A stretch of 64,000 nucleotides of DNA from an uncultured Sphingomonadales bacterium (GCA_903821605.1 CAIJLZ010000006.1:124001-188000); one strand, 5' to 3'. Positions 19,425 through 27,984 are shown, numbered from the stretch's first letter. The notes: generated from the sequence alone by a model not told the origin. Numbers and translations: made by a program.

Positions 19425-20399
19425 ATGAACTGGAAACATCTGTTGAGCGTCACCCTGTTGGCCGCATGGCCCGGCAATGCCATGGTCATGGCTGACAATG
19501 TCATGAATGGCCCCGCGATCAAGGCTGCGGCGCCGGTCCGCCCGGCGCCGACAGTGCGCGCCAGCACCAATGTCGCGCTGCCGCGTGGGCAGGCGATGCC
19601 TGCCTTGTGGCTATTGGCTGATAAAGACACGAAAATCTGGTTGTTCGGCACGGTCCATGTGCTGCCCGAAAATCTGCGTTGGCAGGGCCGGGTCTTGGTC
19701 AAGGCGATGGACGAATCGCAGGAATTGGTGCTGGAATTGTCGCCCGATGCGATGAAGGGCGGCGCACTTGGCGCGTCGATGCTGGAACTTGGGGTGAGCA
19801 ACGGCCTGCCGCCGATCCGGGGGCGGGTGCCCGCCGACAAGCAGGAGGCGCTGGGTCGCATGATCGGGCAGAGTGGCGTGCCCGAACAAGTGTTCGACCG
19901 ATTGGAAAGCTGGGCCGCCGGGCTGACATTGGTCGGCGTGCAATTCCGCCAATTGGGGCTGTCGCAGGGCCATGGGGTTGAAGATGTGCTGACCGCCCGG
20001 TTTGAGCGGGCGCGCAAGCCGATTTCGGGGCTGGAGACCCCGGCCCAACAATTGGGCTATTTCGACGGACTGGGCGAAGATAGCCAGCGGATGTTTTTGG
20101 CTTCCATGCTGGAAGACCCGGCGGCGCTGCGCGGCGATTTCGACAAGATGATTGCCGCTTGGGCAAGGGGTGATGAGCAGGCGATTGTGGCAAGCTTCGA
20201 TGAGGAAGCGGGATTAAGCGAGGAATTGCGCGACGTGCTGATGCGCAAGCGCAATGCGCGCTGGGCGGATTGGCTGGCAAAGCGGTTGGATAAGCCGGGC
20301 ACGGTGATGGTCGCGGTAGGCGCAGGCCATCTGGCGGGGCCGGATTCGGTGCAGACCTTGCTCAACACCCGCGGCCTGACGACGAAGCGGGTGCAATGA
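19425..20399 (+). CDS. TraB/GumN family protein
   Basis: A 324-residue protein with an N-terminal signal-like segment ([18 protein letters not shown]). The TraB/GumN family motifs are [16 protein letters not shown] near 75 and [19 protein letters not shown] near the C-terminus, containing the two conserved GTxH and GxGH signatures. The family is thought to be related to TIKI-type metalloproteases. In bacteria its role is undefined. It is probably exported and monocistronic. A GC-rich hairpin follows, and amtB converges from the other side. Confidence 0.8.
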   Translation: MNWKHLLSVTLLAAWPGNAMVMADNVMNGPAIKAAAPVRPAPTVRASTNVALPRGQAMPALWLLADKDTKIWLFGTVHVLPENLRWQGRVLVKAMDESQELVLELSPDAMKGGALGASMLELGVSNGLPPIRGRVPADKQEALGRMIGQSGVPEQVFDRLESWAAGLTLVGVQFRQLGLSQGHGVEDVLTARFERARKPISGLETPAQQLGYFDGLGEDSQRMFLASMLEDPAALRGDFDKMIAAWARGDEQAIVASFDEEAGLSEELRDVLMRKRNARWADWLAKRLDKPGTVMVAVGAGHLAGPDSVQTLLNTRGLTTKRVQ

Positions 20400-20406
20400 T
20401 CTTCAT

Positions 20407-20432
20407 CCCCCCTCCCGCGAACGGGAGGGGGG
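20407..20432. terminator. GC-rich hairpin between convergent genes
   Basis: Perfect 11-bp stem CCCCCCTCCCG / CGGGAGGGGGG with a CGAA tetraloop, located in the 41-bp gap between the TraB/GumN gene and amtB. No strong T tract, but the position suggests a shared transcription end. Confidence 0.65.
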
Positions 20433-20440
20433 AGACGGGC

Positions 20441-21754
20441 TTATTGTTCGAAGTCGTAGGCGCGTTCGCCATGGCTGTGCAGATCGAGACCGTCGAATTC
20501 GGCCTCCTGATCCACCCGCATACCGACCACCAATGACACTGCCCATGCGATCACCGCACTGACCACAGCCGACCACAAGACGACGACGCCGACCGCGATC
20601 GATTGTGCTGTGACCTGCGAAGCCATGGTTGCCTGCTCGCCCAGACCATGGCCGCCCAGCGCCGGCACGGCGAAGACGCCGAGCAGCACCGAGCCGAGCA
20701 TGCCGCCCACGCCATGCACGGCGAAAACGTCGAGCGAGTCGTCGATGCGGAAGCGATGCTTGACGACCTGCACCGCATAGAAGCAGATCGTGCTGCCCAA
20801 CGCGCCGAGCGTAATCGCGCTCATCGGGCTGACAAAGCCAGCGGCAGGGGTAATGGTTGCAAGGCCCGCGACGGCCCCGGTTACGATGCCGATGCTGGTC
20901 GCCTTACCGATCTTGACCCGTTCGATCCCGACCCAGACCAACGCGGCCATGCTGGCCGCGAGATGGGTGTTGAGGATCGCGTTCGCCGCGCCATCACCGG
21001 CTGCCAGCGCCGAACCGCCATTAAAGCCGAACCAGCCGAACCACAGCATGCCCGCGCCGACCATGGTCAGTGCCGGGCTATGCGGCGGGATGATGTGGTT
21101 GTGTTTGAAGCCCTGACGCGGGCCGATCATCATCGCGGTGACCAATGCCGAGACGCCCGCCGTGGTGTGAACCACGATGCCGCCCGCAAAGTCGAGCGCG
21201 CCCAATTGGGCAAGCCAGCCGCCGCCCCAGACCCATTTGCAGACCGGGACATAGACCAGCAGCAACCATAAGGTCGAAAAAATCATGACCCAGCCAAAGC
21301 GCACCCGCTCGACAAACGCACCGATGAACAGCGCCGGGGTGATGACCGCGAAGGTCATCTGGAACAATACGAACACCGATTCCGGTACGGTCGTGCCCTG
21401 TCGCACGGTGGCTAGCCCGCCGAGAAAGGCGTTCTGCATCCCGCCGAGAAAGGCCGAACCATCTGCGAAGGAGAGGCTATAGCCGCCAATCGCCCAGACC
21501 AGCGAGGCGGCGCAGCAGATGGCGAAGCATTGCACGATGATCGATAGGAAGTTCCGCGCCCGCACCAGACCGCCATAAAATAGGGCCAGACCGGGCAGCG
21601 TCATGAACAGCACCAGCGCGCTTGCCGTCAGCAGCCAGGCGGTGTCGCCGCTATTGATCTGACTGGCGAGTGATTCGCCCTGATCTTGCGCATGTGCCAT
21701 GCCAGCAACCCACAAAGGCGCAGCAGCGAGCAATCCCCGAAATGATTTCAACAA
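20441..21754 (-). CDS. amtB: Ammonium transporter
   Basis: A 437-residue membrane channel for ammonium. A cleavable signal peptide (LLAAAPLWVAGMAHA) is followed by about eleven transmembrane helices. The twin pore histidines are recognisable in GGIVVHTTAGVSALV and DVFAVHGVGGMLGS, and the DxxGG-type segment LDFAGG precedes the first. The C-terminal cytoplasmic tail FDGLDLHSHGERAYDFEQ is the region that contacts the PII protein GlnK. No glnK lies next to it here, and I could not find a sigma-54 promoter upstream, although rpoN is only about 3 kb away. Confidence 0.95.
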   Translation of the reverse strand: MLKSFRGLLAAAPLWVAGMAHAQDQGESLASQINSGDTAWLLTASALVLFMTLPGLALFYGGLVRARNFLSIIVQCFAICCAASLVWAIGGYSLSFADGSAFLGGMQNAFLGGLATVRQGTTVPESVFVLFQMTFAVITPALFIGAFVERVRFGWVMIFSTLWLLLVYVPVCKWVWGGGWLAQLGALDFAGGIVVHTTAGVSALVTAMMIGPRQGFKHNHIIPPHSPALTMVGAGMLWFGWFGFNGGSALAAGDGAANAILNTHLAASMAALVWVGIERVKIGKATSIGIVTGAVAGLATITPAAGFVSPMSAITLGALGSTICFYAVQVVKHRFRIDDSLDVFAVHGVGGMLGSVLLGVFAVPALGGHGLGEQATMASQVTAQSIAVGVVVLWSAVVSAVIAWAVSLVVGMRVDQEAEFDGLDLHSHGERAYDFEQ

Positions 21755-21885
21755 GTTGGGCGTCCCCTCCAGTGCCGTTTCACGGCTATTGAAAAGGATT
21801 TAGGAGAAAAAGGGGGGCTGATGCAATCGGTTCTTGCAGCCCATCGACCTCGTGCAAAGGACAGGCCGGGCGGGCCGTGCTACCG

Positions 21886-22884
21886 CTAGATCCAGCCCTC
21901 AAGCACTTGATCTGGCGGGCGATGGCCGTCTTTCCAAGATTGGATATTGGCAATCACCAGCGCGCCGCTGGCCGTCCGGCCCTCGACGGTGGCGGAGCCG
22001 ATATGCGGCAGCAGCACCACATTGTCGCACGCCAAGAGGCGCGGATTGACGGCCGGTTCATGTTCGAACACATCAAGGCCCGCACCGGCCAACTCCCCCT
22101 TTTCAAGGGCGCTGATCAAGGCGGCTTCATCGACGATTTCGCCGCGCGCGGTGTTAATCAGATGTCCGGTCGGACCAATCAGCCGAAGCCGTGCGGCGTT
22201 GAGCAGATGATGGGTCTGGTCGGTATGCGGGCAGTTAACGGAGACGATATCCGACGCCGCCAGCATGTCGTCGAGATCCGCGACATAACGCGCGCCCAGT
22301 GCCTTTTCGACCGCTTCCGGCAGGCGGTGGCGGTTATGGTAGAGAATATGGAGATCAAAGGCGCGGGCTTGGCGCGCGATGGTCGAGCCGATCCGGCCCA
22401 TGCCGATAATGCCGAGCGTCTTGCCCTGAATACGGTGGCCAAGCAGGCTGGTCGGGCTCCATCCGCGCCATTCGCCGCTACGGATCACCTTGGCGGCTTC
22501 GGCCAACCGGCGGGGAACGGAGAGGATCAAGGCCATTGCCATTTCCGCCGCGTCTTCCGAATAGGCGCCCGGCGTGTTGGTGACGATGATCTTGCGCTGG
22601 CGCGCGGCCTTGAGGTCGATATGGTCGACGCCCACGCCGAAATTGGCGATCAGCTTTAACTGGTCGCCCGCCCCGGCGATCAGCTCTGCATCAATCTCAT
22701 CGGTAATCGTGGGCACCAATACATCGGCGCGCTGCATCGCCTCGGCCAAGCGCGCCCGATCAAAGGGTGTGTCGGTCAGATTGAACTCGACATCGAATAG
22801 GTCGGACAGGCGCTGCTCCGTTTCCGGCAGCAGGCGGCGGGTGACGACGACTTTCGGTCGTTGAGGGCGCTCGGCACTGGACAT
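21886..22884 (-). CDS. D-2-hydroxyacid dehydrogenase (glyoxylate/hydroxypyruvate reductase type)
   Basis: A 332-residue NAD(P)-dependent enzyme, started at MSSAERPQRPKVVV. The cofactor motif GMGRIG is at 161-166. The catalytic triad of the family is visible as Arg248 (NTARGEI), Glu276 (DVFEHEP) and His294 (LLPHIGSA). NFGVGVDHID at 81-90 is a substrate-loop signature. The subfamily looks like the glyoxylate reductase/D-glycerate dehydrogenase branch rather than PGDH, because there is no ACT domain at the C-terminus. Substrate preference cannot be fixed from sequence. Monocistronic on the minus strand. Confidence 0.85.
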   Translation of the reverse strand: MSSAERPQRPKVVVTRRLLPETEQRLSDLFDVEFNLTDTPFDRARLAEAMQRADVLVPTITDEIDAELIAGAGDQLKLIANFGVGVDHIDLKAARQRKIIVTNTPGAYSEDAAEMAMALILSVPRRLAEAAKVIRSGEWRGWSPTSLLGHRIQGKTLGIIGMGRIGSTIARQARAFDLHILYHNRHRLPEAVEKALGARYVADLDDMLAASDIVSVNCPHTDQTHHLLNAARLRLIGPTGHLINTARGEIVDEAALISALEKGELAGAGLDVFEHEPAVNPRLLACDNVVLLPHIGSATVEGRTASGALVIANIQSWKDGHRPPDQVLEGWI

Positions 22885-23072
22885 GGCGCGAGGATTGGTC
22901 GCTCCGTCCCGTCTCGTCAAGCGACAAGCGCGATGCACGGGCGCATCAATGCGGTCGATCTGGCGCGTGACGAGGTTGATAGCCGCGCCCGTCTGTGGTT
23001 ATGGCTGATGCTTGGGGTAAATGGCGCGCCGGGGCGGCGCGTTCATGCGCAAACGGGCAGGAGGCGCGGGCA

Positions 23073-23564
23073 ATGAACAAGTCGATCGGACGGACACTGG
23101 TGCTGGCCAGCGCGGTGTTGGGCTTGACCGCTATCGGCGATGCCGCGGCGGAGACCCGTACCCCACCTTATTGGGCGAGCTTTGCCGCTGGCAAGGCGCG
23201 GCTGCGTACCGGGCCGGGCCGTAATTTTCCGGCCATTTGGCTGTATCAGCGGCGCGATCTGCCGGTACGGGTGATCGAGGTCTATCCGAATTGGCGGAAA
23301 ATCGAAGACCCGGAAGGCGTGCGGGGTTGGGTTCAGTCCAATCTGTTGAGCGAGAAGCGCACCGGCATGGTGCGCGGCGGCGTGGTCGCGATGCGGGCCG
23401 AGCCGGACGCCTCCGCCAAGTTGCTGTGGCGCGCCGAGGCTGGGGTGATCGGCCATATTTCCAAGTGCCAATATGGCTGGTGCCAATTCGATGTGGGCGG
23501 CAAGACCGGCTTTGTCGAACGCGGCATGCTCTGGGGGGTGAGTCCGGGCGAGGCGGTGGATTGA
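23073..23564 (+). CDS. Exported SH3-domain protein
   Basis: A 163-residue protein preceded by GCAGGAGG. A signal peptide spans about 1-25 (GRTLVLASAVLGLTAIGDAAA). Two SH3-like repeats follow: the first with KARLRTGPGRNFPAIWLY and PEGVRGWVQSNLL, the second with VAMRAEPDASAKLLWRAEAG and GKTGFVERGMLWG. Such bacterial SH3 domains often bind the cell wall. It lies 165 bp upstream of lptB on the same strand, in the position where lptC and lptA are usually found, but bears no likeness to them. Confidence 0.75.
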   Translation: MNKSIGRTLVLASAVLGLTAIGDAAAETRTPPYWASFAAGKARLRTGPGRNFPAIWLYQRRDLPVRVIEVYPNWRKIEDPEGVRGWVQSNLLSEKRTGMVRGGVVAMRAEPDASAKLLWRAEAGVIGHISKCQYGWCQFDVGGKTGFVERGMLWGVSPGEAVD

Positions 23565-23631
23565 CCTTTCACCTTTTGGTGACGCTATTCCCCTAGTGAC
23601 AGAGGCCCGGCCACGGGTCTAAAAGCGGGTT

Positions 23632-23650
23632 CTGCATGGTCCCCATGCAG
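23632..23650. repeat. Inverted repeat upstream of lptB
   Basis: CTGCATGG and CCATGCAG form perfect 8-bp arms with a three-base loop, 80 bp before the lptB start. It may be an operator or a leader hairpin; no T tract follows. Confidence 0.5.
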
Positions 23651-23729
23651 GAATCGCGCCAAGTCCGGGCGCTACACGCTTTATCAACCATGACCGTGCG
23701 ATGGATTCGCGACGAGGAAAGCCGAGACC

Positions 23730-24512
23730 ATGACCGATAGCGCCACGATCGACCCTGCCGCGCGCGGCGCCACGGCCCTGGCGGGCGATGGCAGCGGGCT
23801 TTCCGTCGAGAATATCGCCAAGTCCTATGATAAGCGCCGCGTGCTTTCCGATGTCTCGCTGGCGGTAGCGCCGGGCGAGGTGGTCGGCCTGCTTGGCCCC
23901 AATGGCGCGGGCAAGACGACCTGCTTTTATTCGGTGATGGGGTTGGTCAAACCTGATTCGGGCCGCATCTGGCTTGATGGGCAGGATATCACCGATCTGC
24001 CGATGTATCGCCGGGCGATTTTGGGCCTTGGCTATTTGCCACAGGAAACCTCGATTTTCCGGGGCATGACGGTGGCCCAGAACATCATGGCGGTGCTTGA
24101 AACCGCCGAACCAAATGCCGCACTGCGCGAAGATCGGCTGGACCAGTTGCTGGCCGATTTTCACCTAGACCGGCTGCGCGATGCCCCAGCGATGGCGTTA
24201 TCGGGTGGTGAACGTCGCCGCGCCGAAATCGCCCGCGCCCTCGCCGCCGATCCGACCATCATGCTGCTCGATGAACCGTTCGCGGGCATTGATCCCTTGT
24301 CGATCGCCGACATTCGCGAATTGATCAAGGCGCTCAAAAAGCGTGGCATCGGCGTGCTGATCACCGATCATAATGTGCGCGAAACGCTCGATATCGTGGA
24401 TCGCGCCTGCATCATTTATGGCGGTACGGTGTTGTTCGCGGGCAGCCCGGAAGATCTGGTCGCCAATGAGGATGTCCGTCGCCTCTATCTCGGCGAGGGC
24501 TTTAGCCTCTGA
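23730..24512 (+). CDS. lptB: LPS export ABC transporter ATP-binding protein
   Basis: A 260-residue ATPase that powers extraction of lipopolysaccharide by LptFG. Walker A GPNGAGKT is at 56-63, the signature LSGGERRRAEIARAL starts near 157, and Walker B IMLLDEPFAGIDP follows near 180; the H-loop appears as ITDHNVRETLDI. About 24 extra residues precede the usual family start, so an internal start is possible, though GAGGAAAG supports the chosen one. It is two bases from rpoN, the classic lptB-rpoN arrangement. Confidence 0.95.
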   Translation: MTDSATIDPAARGATALAGDGSGLSVENIAKSYDKRRVLSDVSLAVAPGEVVGLLGPNGAGKTTCFYSVMGLVKPDSGRIWLDGQDITDLPMYRRAILGLGYLPQETSIFRGMTVAQNIMAVLETAEPNAALREDRLDQLLADFHLDRLRDAPAMALSGGERRRAEIARALAADPTIMLLDEPFAGIDPLSIADIRELIKALKKRGIGVLITDHNVRETLDIVDRACIIYGGTVLFAGSPEDLVANEDVRRLYLGEGFSL

Positions 24513-24514
24513 TC

Positions 24515-26068
24515 ATGAAAATGGGGCCTCGTCTCGACCTGCGGCAAAGCCAGTCGCTGGTAATGACGCCGCAGTTGCAGCAGGCCATTCGGCTGCTGGC
24601 GCTGTCCAACCTTGAAATCGAAAGCTTCATTGCAGAGGAACTGGACAAAAATCCGCTGCTCGAAATGGGGCGGGATGAGTCCGGCGGCGAACGCGGTGAA
24701 ACCGGCTCTGGCGATGACGCGGGCAGTGGGGAGGGCGATTTTCGCGACGGCGGCGACGATGCGTCCCCCGAACCCGAGACTGCCGACCGGTTGATGGAAC
24801 ATGGCGCAACCGATTCCGATGCGCCGCTTGATGTCGACTATGATGCCGAAACCTTCATGCATGACACGCCGGCAGACCGCATGGGCGGGCTGGACGGTGG
24901 CCTATCGATGGACGGCGGCGGCAGTGGCGGCACGGGTGGCGGTGATGAAGGCATTGATTTCGACAGTTTCGCGGCGGCCGGCCTATCGCTGCATGACCAT
25001 CTGATCGCACAGGCGGGGCTGAGCGTGGCGGAGCCGTTGTTGGGCGTGGTCAGGGCATTGATCGACCAGATTGATGAGACCGGCTATTTCTCCGGCGGGT
25101 TGCTTGATCTTGCCCATCGCCTTGGCGTGCCATTGGTCACGGTGGAGGCCGCGTTGCGTGCAGTTCAGGGGTTCGACCCGGCCGGCGTGGGCGCGCGTTC
25201 GCTTGCCGAATGTCTTGCGCTGCAAGCCCGCGATGCTGATCGCTATGATCCGGCCATGGCCCGGCTGATCGATAATCTCGACCTGCTGGCGGGCGGCAAG
25301 CTCAACCAGTTGAAGCGCATCTGCGGCGTCGATGAAGAGGATATCGGCGATATGATCCGCGAGTTGCGCGGCTATGATCCCAAGCCCGGCCTGCGCTTTT
25401 CGCGTGAACGCGCCCAGCCGGTCACGCCCGATATTTTCGTGGCGCGCATCCGGGATGGTTGGGCGATTGAACTCAACAATGCCAGCCTGCCGCGCGTGCT
25501 CGTCAACCGTGGCTATTATGCGGAACTGAGCGGTGGTTCGCAGGATAAGGCATCAAAAGCCTGGCTTTCCGACTGTCTGACCAGCGCGAACTGGCTGGTC
25601 AAGGCGCTGGACCAACGTGCCCGCACCATCGTCAAGGTCGCGACCGAGATCGTCAAACAGCAGGAGGGCTTCTTCCTCCACGGCGTCGAACAGCTCCGCC
25701 CGCTGACCCTTAAGACCGTGGCGGAAGCGGTCGAGATGCATGAATCGACGATCAGCCGGGTGACCTCGAACAAATATTTGTCCTGCGCACACGGCATGTT
25801 CGAACTGAAATATTTCTTCACCAGTGGCATCGCATCGTCCGAGGGCGGCGAGGCAATGTCAGCCGAAGCCGTCAAGAGCCACATCCGCGCGCTGATCATG
25901 GCGGAGGACCCGAAATCGATCCTGTCCGATGACACGCTGGTCGATTTGTTGCGCGCGCGCGGCTTTGACATTGCCCGGCGCACCGTCGCCAAATATCGCG
26001 AAAGCCTGGGCCTCGGCTCCTCCGTCCAACGCCGCCGCCAAAAGGCCCTACTCGCCCGCGCGAGTTGA
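24515..26068 (+). CDS. rpoN: RNA polymerase sigma-54 factor
   Basis: A 517-residue alternative sigma factor. Region I is the Gln/Leu-rich N-terminus (LRQSQSLVMTPQLQQAIRLLALSNLE). It is followed by a long acidic, Gly/Asp-rich region II (about 55-155). The C-terminal RpoN box reads ARRTVAKYRE, intact. The preceding helix-turn-helix contains VAEAVEMHESTISRVTSNKY. Activator ATPases must lie outside the window. Cotranscribed with lptB; its 3' end is followed by a repeat-rich region. Confidence 0.97.
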   Translation: MKMGPRLDLRQSQSLVMTPQLQQAIRLLALSNLEIESFIAEELDKNPLLEMGRDESGGERGETGSGDDAGSGEGDFRDGGDDASPEPETADRLMEHGATDSDAPLDVDYDAETFMHDTPADRMGGLDGGLSMDGGGSGGTGGGDEGIDFDSFAAAGLSLHDHLIAQAGLSVAEPLLGVVRALIDQIDETGYFSGGLLDLAHRLGVPLVTVEAALRAVQGFDPAGVGARSLAECLALQARDADRYDPAMARLIDNLDLLAGGKLNQLKRICGVDEEDIGDMIRELRGYDPKPGLRFSRERAQPVTPDIFVARIRDGWAIELNNASLPRVLVNRGYYAELSGGSQDKASKAWLSDCLTSANWLVKALDQRARTIVKVATEIVKQQEGFFLHGVEQLRPLTLKTVAEAVEMHESTISRVTSNKYLSCAHGMFELKYFFTSGIASSEGGEAMSAEAVKSHIRALIMAEDPKSILSDDTLVDLLRARGFDIARRTVAKYRESLGLGSSVQRRRQKALLARAS

Positions 26069-26168
26069 GACGATGGTGCGCAGGGCAGGGGCCTTTCCCC
26101 CTCCCGCCTTTCCTGCCTTTTCAGCCCTCCCGCCCGCCTACCCGCCCGCGCCCGCGCCCGCGCCCTCC

Positions 26169-26264
26169 CGCCCCACCCACCTCGTCATGCTGAACTTGGT
26201 TCAGCATCCATGCCGGAGGAAGCAGCGCTCATGGACCCTGAAACAAGTTCAGGGTGACGAAGGG
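26169..26264. repeat. REPIN-like palindromic element, copy 1
   Basis: About 96 bp. It contains two hairpins, ATGCTGAAC-TTG-GTTCAGCAT and ACCCTGAA-ACAAG-TTCAGGGT. These are flanked by nested outer arms TCGTCA/TGACGA and TCCATG/CATGGA, so the whole unit is an imperfect palindrome, as in paired REP sequences. The second copy at 26427 differs at only a few positions. Confidence 0.8.
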
Positions 26265-26426
26265 GGGGGGCGAGGGGGCGAGGGGTGACGAGGCGAAGAA
26301 GGAGCGAAGAGGGGACGAAGAAGGAGGCGAAGAGGGGGCAGGAGGGGGCGGCCTGCACTCACTATCCGGCAACCTATGCGGCCCCATCTTCACCCACCCG
26401 CCCATCACGGCTCATCCCCACTCGCC

Positions 26427-26521
26427 CGCCCCACCCACCTCGTCATGCTGAACTTGGTTCAGCATCCATGCCGGAGGGGCAGCGCTCATGGACCCTGAAA
26501 CAGGTTCAGGGTGACGAAGGG
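26427..26521. repeat. REPIN-like palindromic element, copy 2
   Basis: About 95 bp, direct orientation, 258 bp from copy 1. Differences from copy 1 are a one-base deletion with changes at the GGAGG-AAGCAGC junction and an A-to-G change in AAACAGGTTC. That change breaks nothing in the arms because it falls in the loop of the second hairpin. Confidence 0.8.
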
Positions 26522-26532
26522 AGGAACGGGGA

Positions 26533-26586
26533 GGGCAAGGGCAAGGGCAAGGGCAAGGGCAAGGGCAAGGGCAAGGGCAAGGGCAA
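26533..26586. repeat. GGGCAA hexanucleotide tandem repeat, nine units
   Basis: Nine perfect GGGCAA units in a row, followed by GGGG. It lies 92 bp upstream of the channel-like gene start. Perfect identity suggests recent expansion; copy number may differ between strains. Confidence 0.95.
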
Positions 26587-26678
26587 GGGGCGGCGGATTG
26601 CTTGCCGTGGGTCGGCGGTCAGGCTATCGAAGCGAGCGAGTATCAATATGACTGTTCGCCTCGGGGGAAAAAGCGCGG

Positions 26679-27104
26679 ATGATCCTTCACTTGTTTGTTT
26701 CGACCTTGATGGTGCTGTTTACCGTGGCGTTACACGGTGGCGGGCTGGCGTTTCTTGGCTGGCTCGTGCGCAGTGAAACACAGGCGGAGCGCGTCCATCA
26801 TGTGCCGGCCATGTCGCGGCGGGGGATGTTCTTCACGTTATTTATCGTGGTCACGCTCTTCGGGCTGCATGGCATGGAAATCTGGCTTTATGCCGCGCTG
26901 TTCACGTTTCTTGGGGCGGTCGAGAATTTCGAAACGGCGGTGTATTTCTCGACCATCAGCTATGGCGGTATCGGCTATGATGACCGCTATATCATCAGCG
27001 ATTGGCGCTTATTAGCGGCGATTGAGGGGATCAACGGGGTGTTGCTATTGGGCTGGTCGACCGCCTTTTTCGTCACCATGGTCTCGCGACTCGGTCGTGA
27101 TTGA
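26679..27104 (+). CDS. Small ion-channel-like membrane protein with degenerate filter
   Basis: A 141-residue protein with hydrophobic helices at about 2-29, 50-80 and 112-135. Between the last two is a pore-loop-like segment with YFSTISYGGIGYDD; GIGYDD at 97-102 lines up with the K+ channel filter TVGYGD but has Gly for Thr and Asp for the second Gly. The following EGINGVLLLGWSTAFF resembles the inner helix of bacterial two-helix K+ channel proteins. I infer descent from that family; potassium selectivity is doubtful. Its ribosome site is weak. Codon use looks like the rest of the window. Confidence 0.6.
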   Translation: MILHLFVSTLMVLFTVALHGGGLAFLGWLVRSETQAERVHHVPAMSRRGMFFTLFIVVTLFGLHGMEIWLYAALFTFLGAVENFETAVYFSTISYGGIGYDDRYIISDWRLLAAIEGINGVLLLGWSTAFFVTMVSRLGRD

Positions 27105-27187
27105 GCGCAAGGCTGCGGATAAAGGCGACAGCGGCGGCGAATAGGCGTATCCCTGCCATGGGCATGACGCTCATGAAGGAATATCCC

Positions 27188-27319
27188 GTGGCAAAATCAC
27201 AAAAGAAATCGAACCGGGAAGCCCGCAAGCCCAAGGCGGAAAAGGCCCCGAAGCAGAACGCCTCCAACCCATCGACCAAGCAGGGCGTTGTCGCCGGGCT
27301 GGATAATTTCAAGCGCTAA
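27188..27319 (+). CDS. Small basic conserved protein
   Basis: A 43-residue protein starting at GTG with AAGGA eight bases upstream; a longer frame from the channel gene's end has no ribosome site. Sequence begins VAKSQKKSNREARKPK and ends VVAGLDNFKR, with 12 Lys/Arg in the first 28 residues. Short Lys-rich proteins of this pattern are common in Proteobacteria and have no assigned role; nucleic-acid binding is a guess from charge only. Confidence 0.6.
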   Translation: MAKSQKKSNREARKPKAEKAPKQNASNPSTKQGVVAGLDNFKR

Positions 27320-27438
27320 ACCATCGGATGCGTCCCGGGCGTGCGCGCGCCGGGCGCGGATGACAGGATTGCCCGGCGGGTAACTTTGGTTGCCCGCCCA
27401 TTCCCCATTGGGACCGCATGACGCGGCGATGCTGGCTG

Positions 27439-27984
27439 TCAGCAATAGGGCCGGTAGATCGCCTTGTTGAATTGCTCAATGAACATGTCGATTTCGGCGA
27501 AGATAAAGTGGGACGACAGGTCGCGCACCCGGGCGAGGTCGATCTCGTCGTCGGGCGGCAAAATGGCGGTCGGCACGACGTAAAACTCCCATTGTGTCGG
27601 ATCGCAATGGTCCGCCGCCTCATCGGTGCGCGGGTGATAGGCAAAGACATAGATATGCGCCGGACGATGGCGGCGCGCGATCCAGCAACCGGCTTGCCAA
27701 TATCCCGCACTCGGCGCGATGTCGAAGGTGCAGCGTGATGCCTTGCTGCCGGGCTGTTGCCAGTCGGAACAGGCAGCATATTGGCGGACGGCGAGCATGG
27801 TCCCGTCAATATGTTCGAAATCCCAGTCGACCCAATCTTCGGGACGCCAGTGCCATTGCGACCCCAGTGCGGCACCGATAATGATTTCTGCAACCAGATC
27901 GCGCCACTTGTTGGTGGTGAAGCGCCGACCGAAAGCCGCATGGGCAGCTTTTTGGCGAATAACGCCGGATGTCATGCAAGACAT
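27439..27984 (-). CDS. Uncharacterised protein, possible PD-(D/E)xK-like fold
   Basis: A 181-residue soluble protein started at MSCMTSGVIRQK, with a weak AGG upstream. I do not recognise a named family. Notable segments are WRDLVAEIIIGAALG, DWVDWDFEHIDGTMLAVRQYAACSDWQ, CTFDIAPSAGYWQ, HIYVFAYHP and DPTQWEFYVVPTAILP. The order of an N-terminal helix, an acidic strand, a strand with a basic-Gln end, then hydrophobic strands recalls restriction-endonuclease-like proteins. The expected E-x-K appears as A-V-R, so catalysis may be lost. It is alone between the small basic gene and thiC, with no methylase nearby. Confidence 0.5.
   Translation of the reverse strand: MSCMTSGVIRQKAAHAAFGRRFTTNKWRDLVAEIIIGAALGSQWHWRPEDWVDWDFEHIDGTMLAVRQYAACSDWQQPGSKASRCTFDIAPSAGYWQAGCWIARRHRPAHIYVFAYHPRTDEAADHCDPTQWEFYVVPTAILPPDDEIDLARVRDLSSHFIFAEIDMFIEQFNKAIYRPYC

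Larger units (their letters stand above)
26069..26678. other. Repeat-rich intergenic region after rpoN
   Basis: These 610 bases contain no believable gene. In order they hold a C-rich stretch with three CCCGCG units (26145-26162), a first REPIN-like palindrome, a purine-rich stretch of G runs and GAAG blocks (26259-26351), a second palindrome and a GGGCAA hexamer array. Base composition is strongly strand-skewed: C-rich on the left, G-rich on the right. Confidence 0.8.

Noticed and set aside
21755-21885. Sigma-54 promoter upstream of amtB
   Set aside because: I looked for TGGCAC-N5-TTGC on the minus strand because amtB is often nitrogen-regulated and rpoN is near; no acceptable match was found.
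22861-23076. 71-codon frame between the hydroxyacid dehydrogenase and SH3-protein genes
   Set aside because: It overlaps the start of the dehydrogenase on the other strand, lacks a ribosome site and shows no recognisable features.
26285-26776. 163-codon frame reading the hexamer array as a Gly-Lys repeat
   Set aside because: It arises from the low-complexity DNA, overlaps the channel gene out of frame and has no initiation signal.
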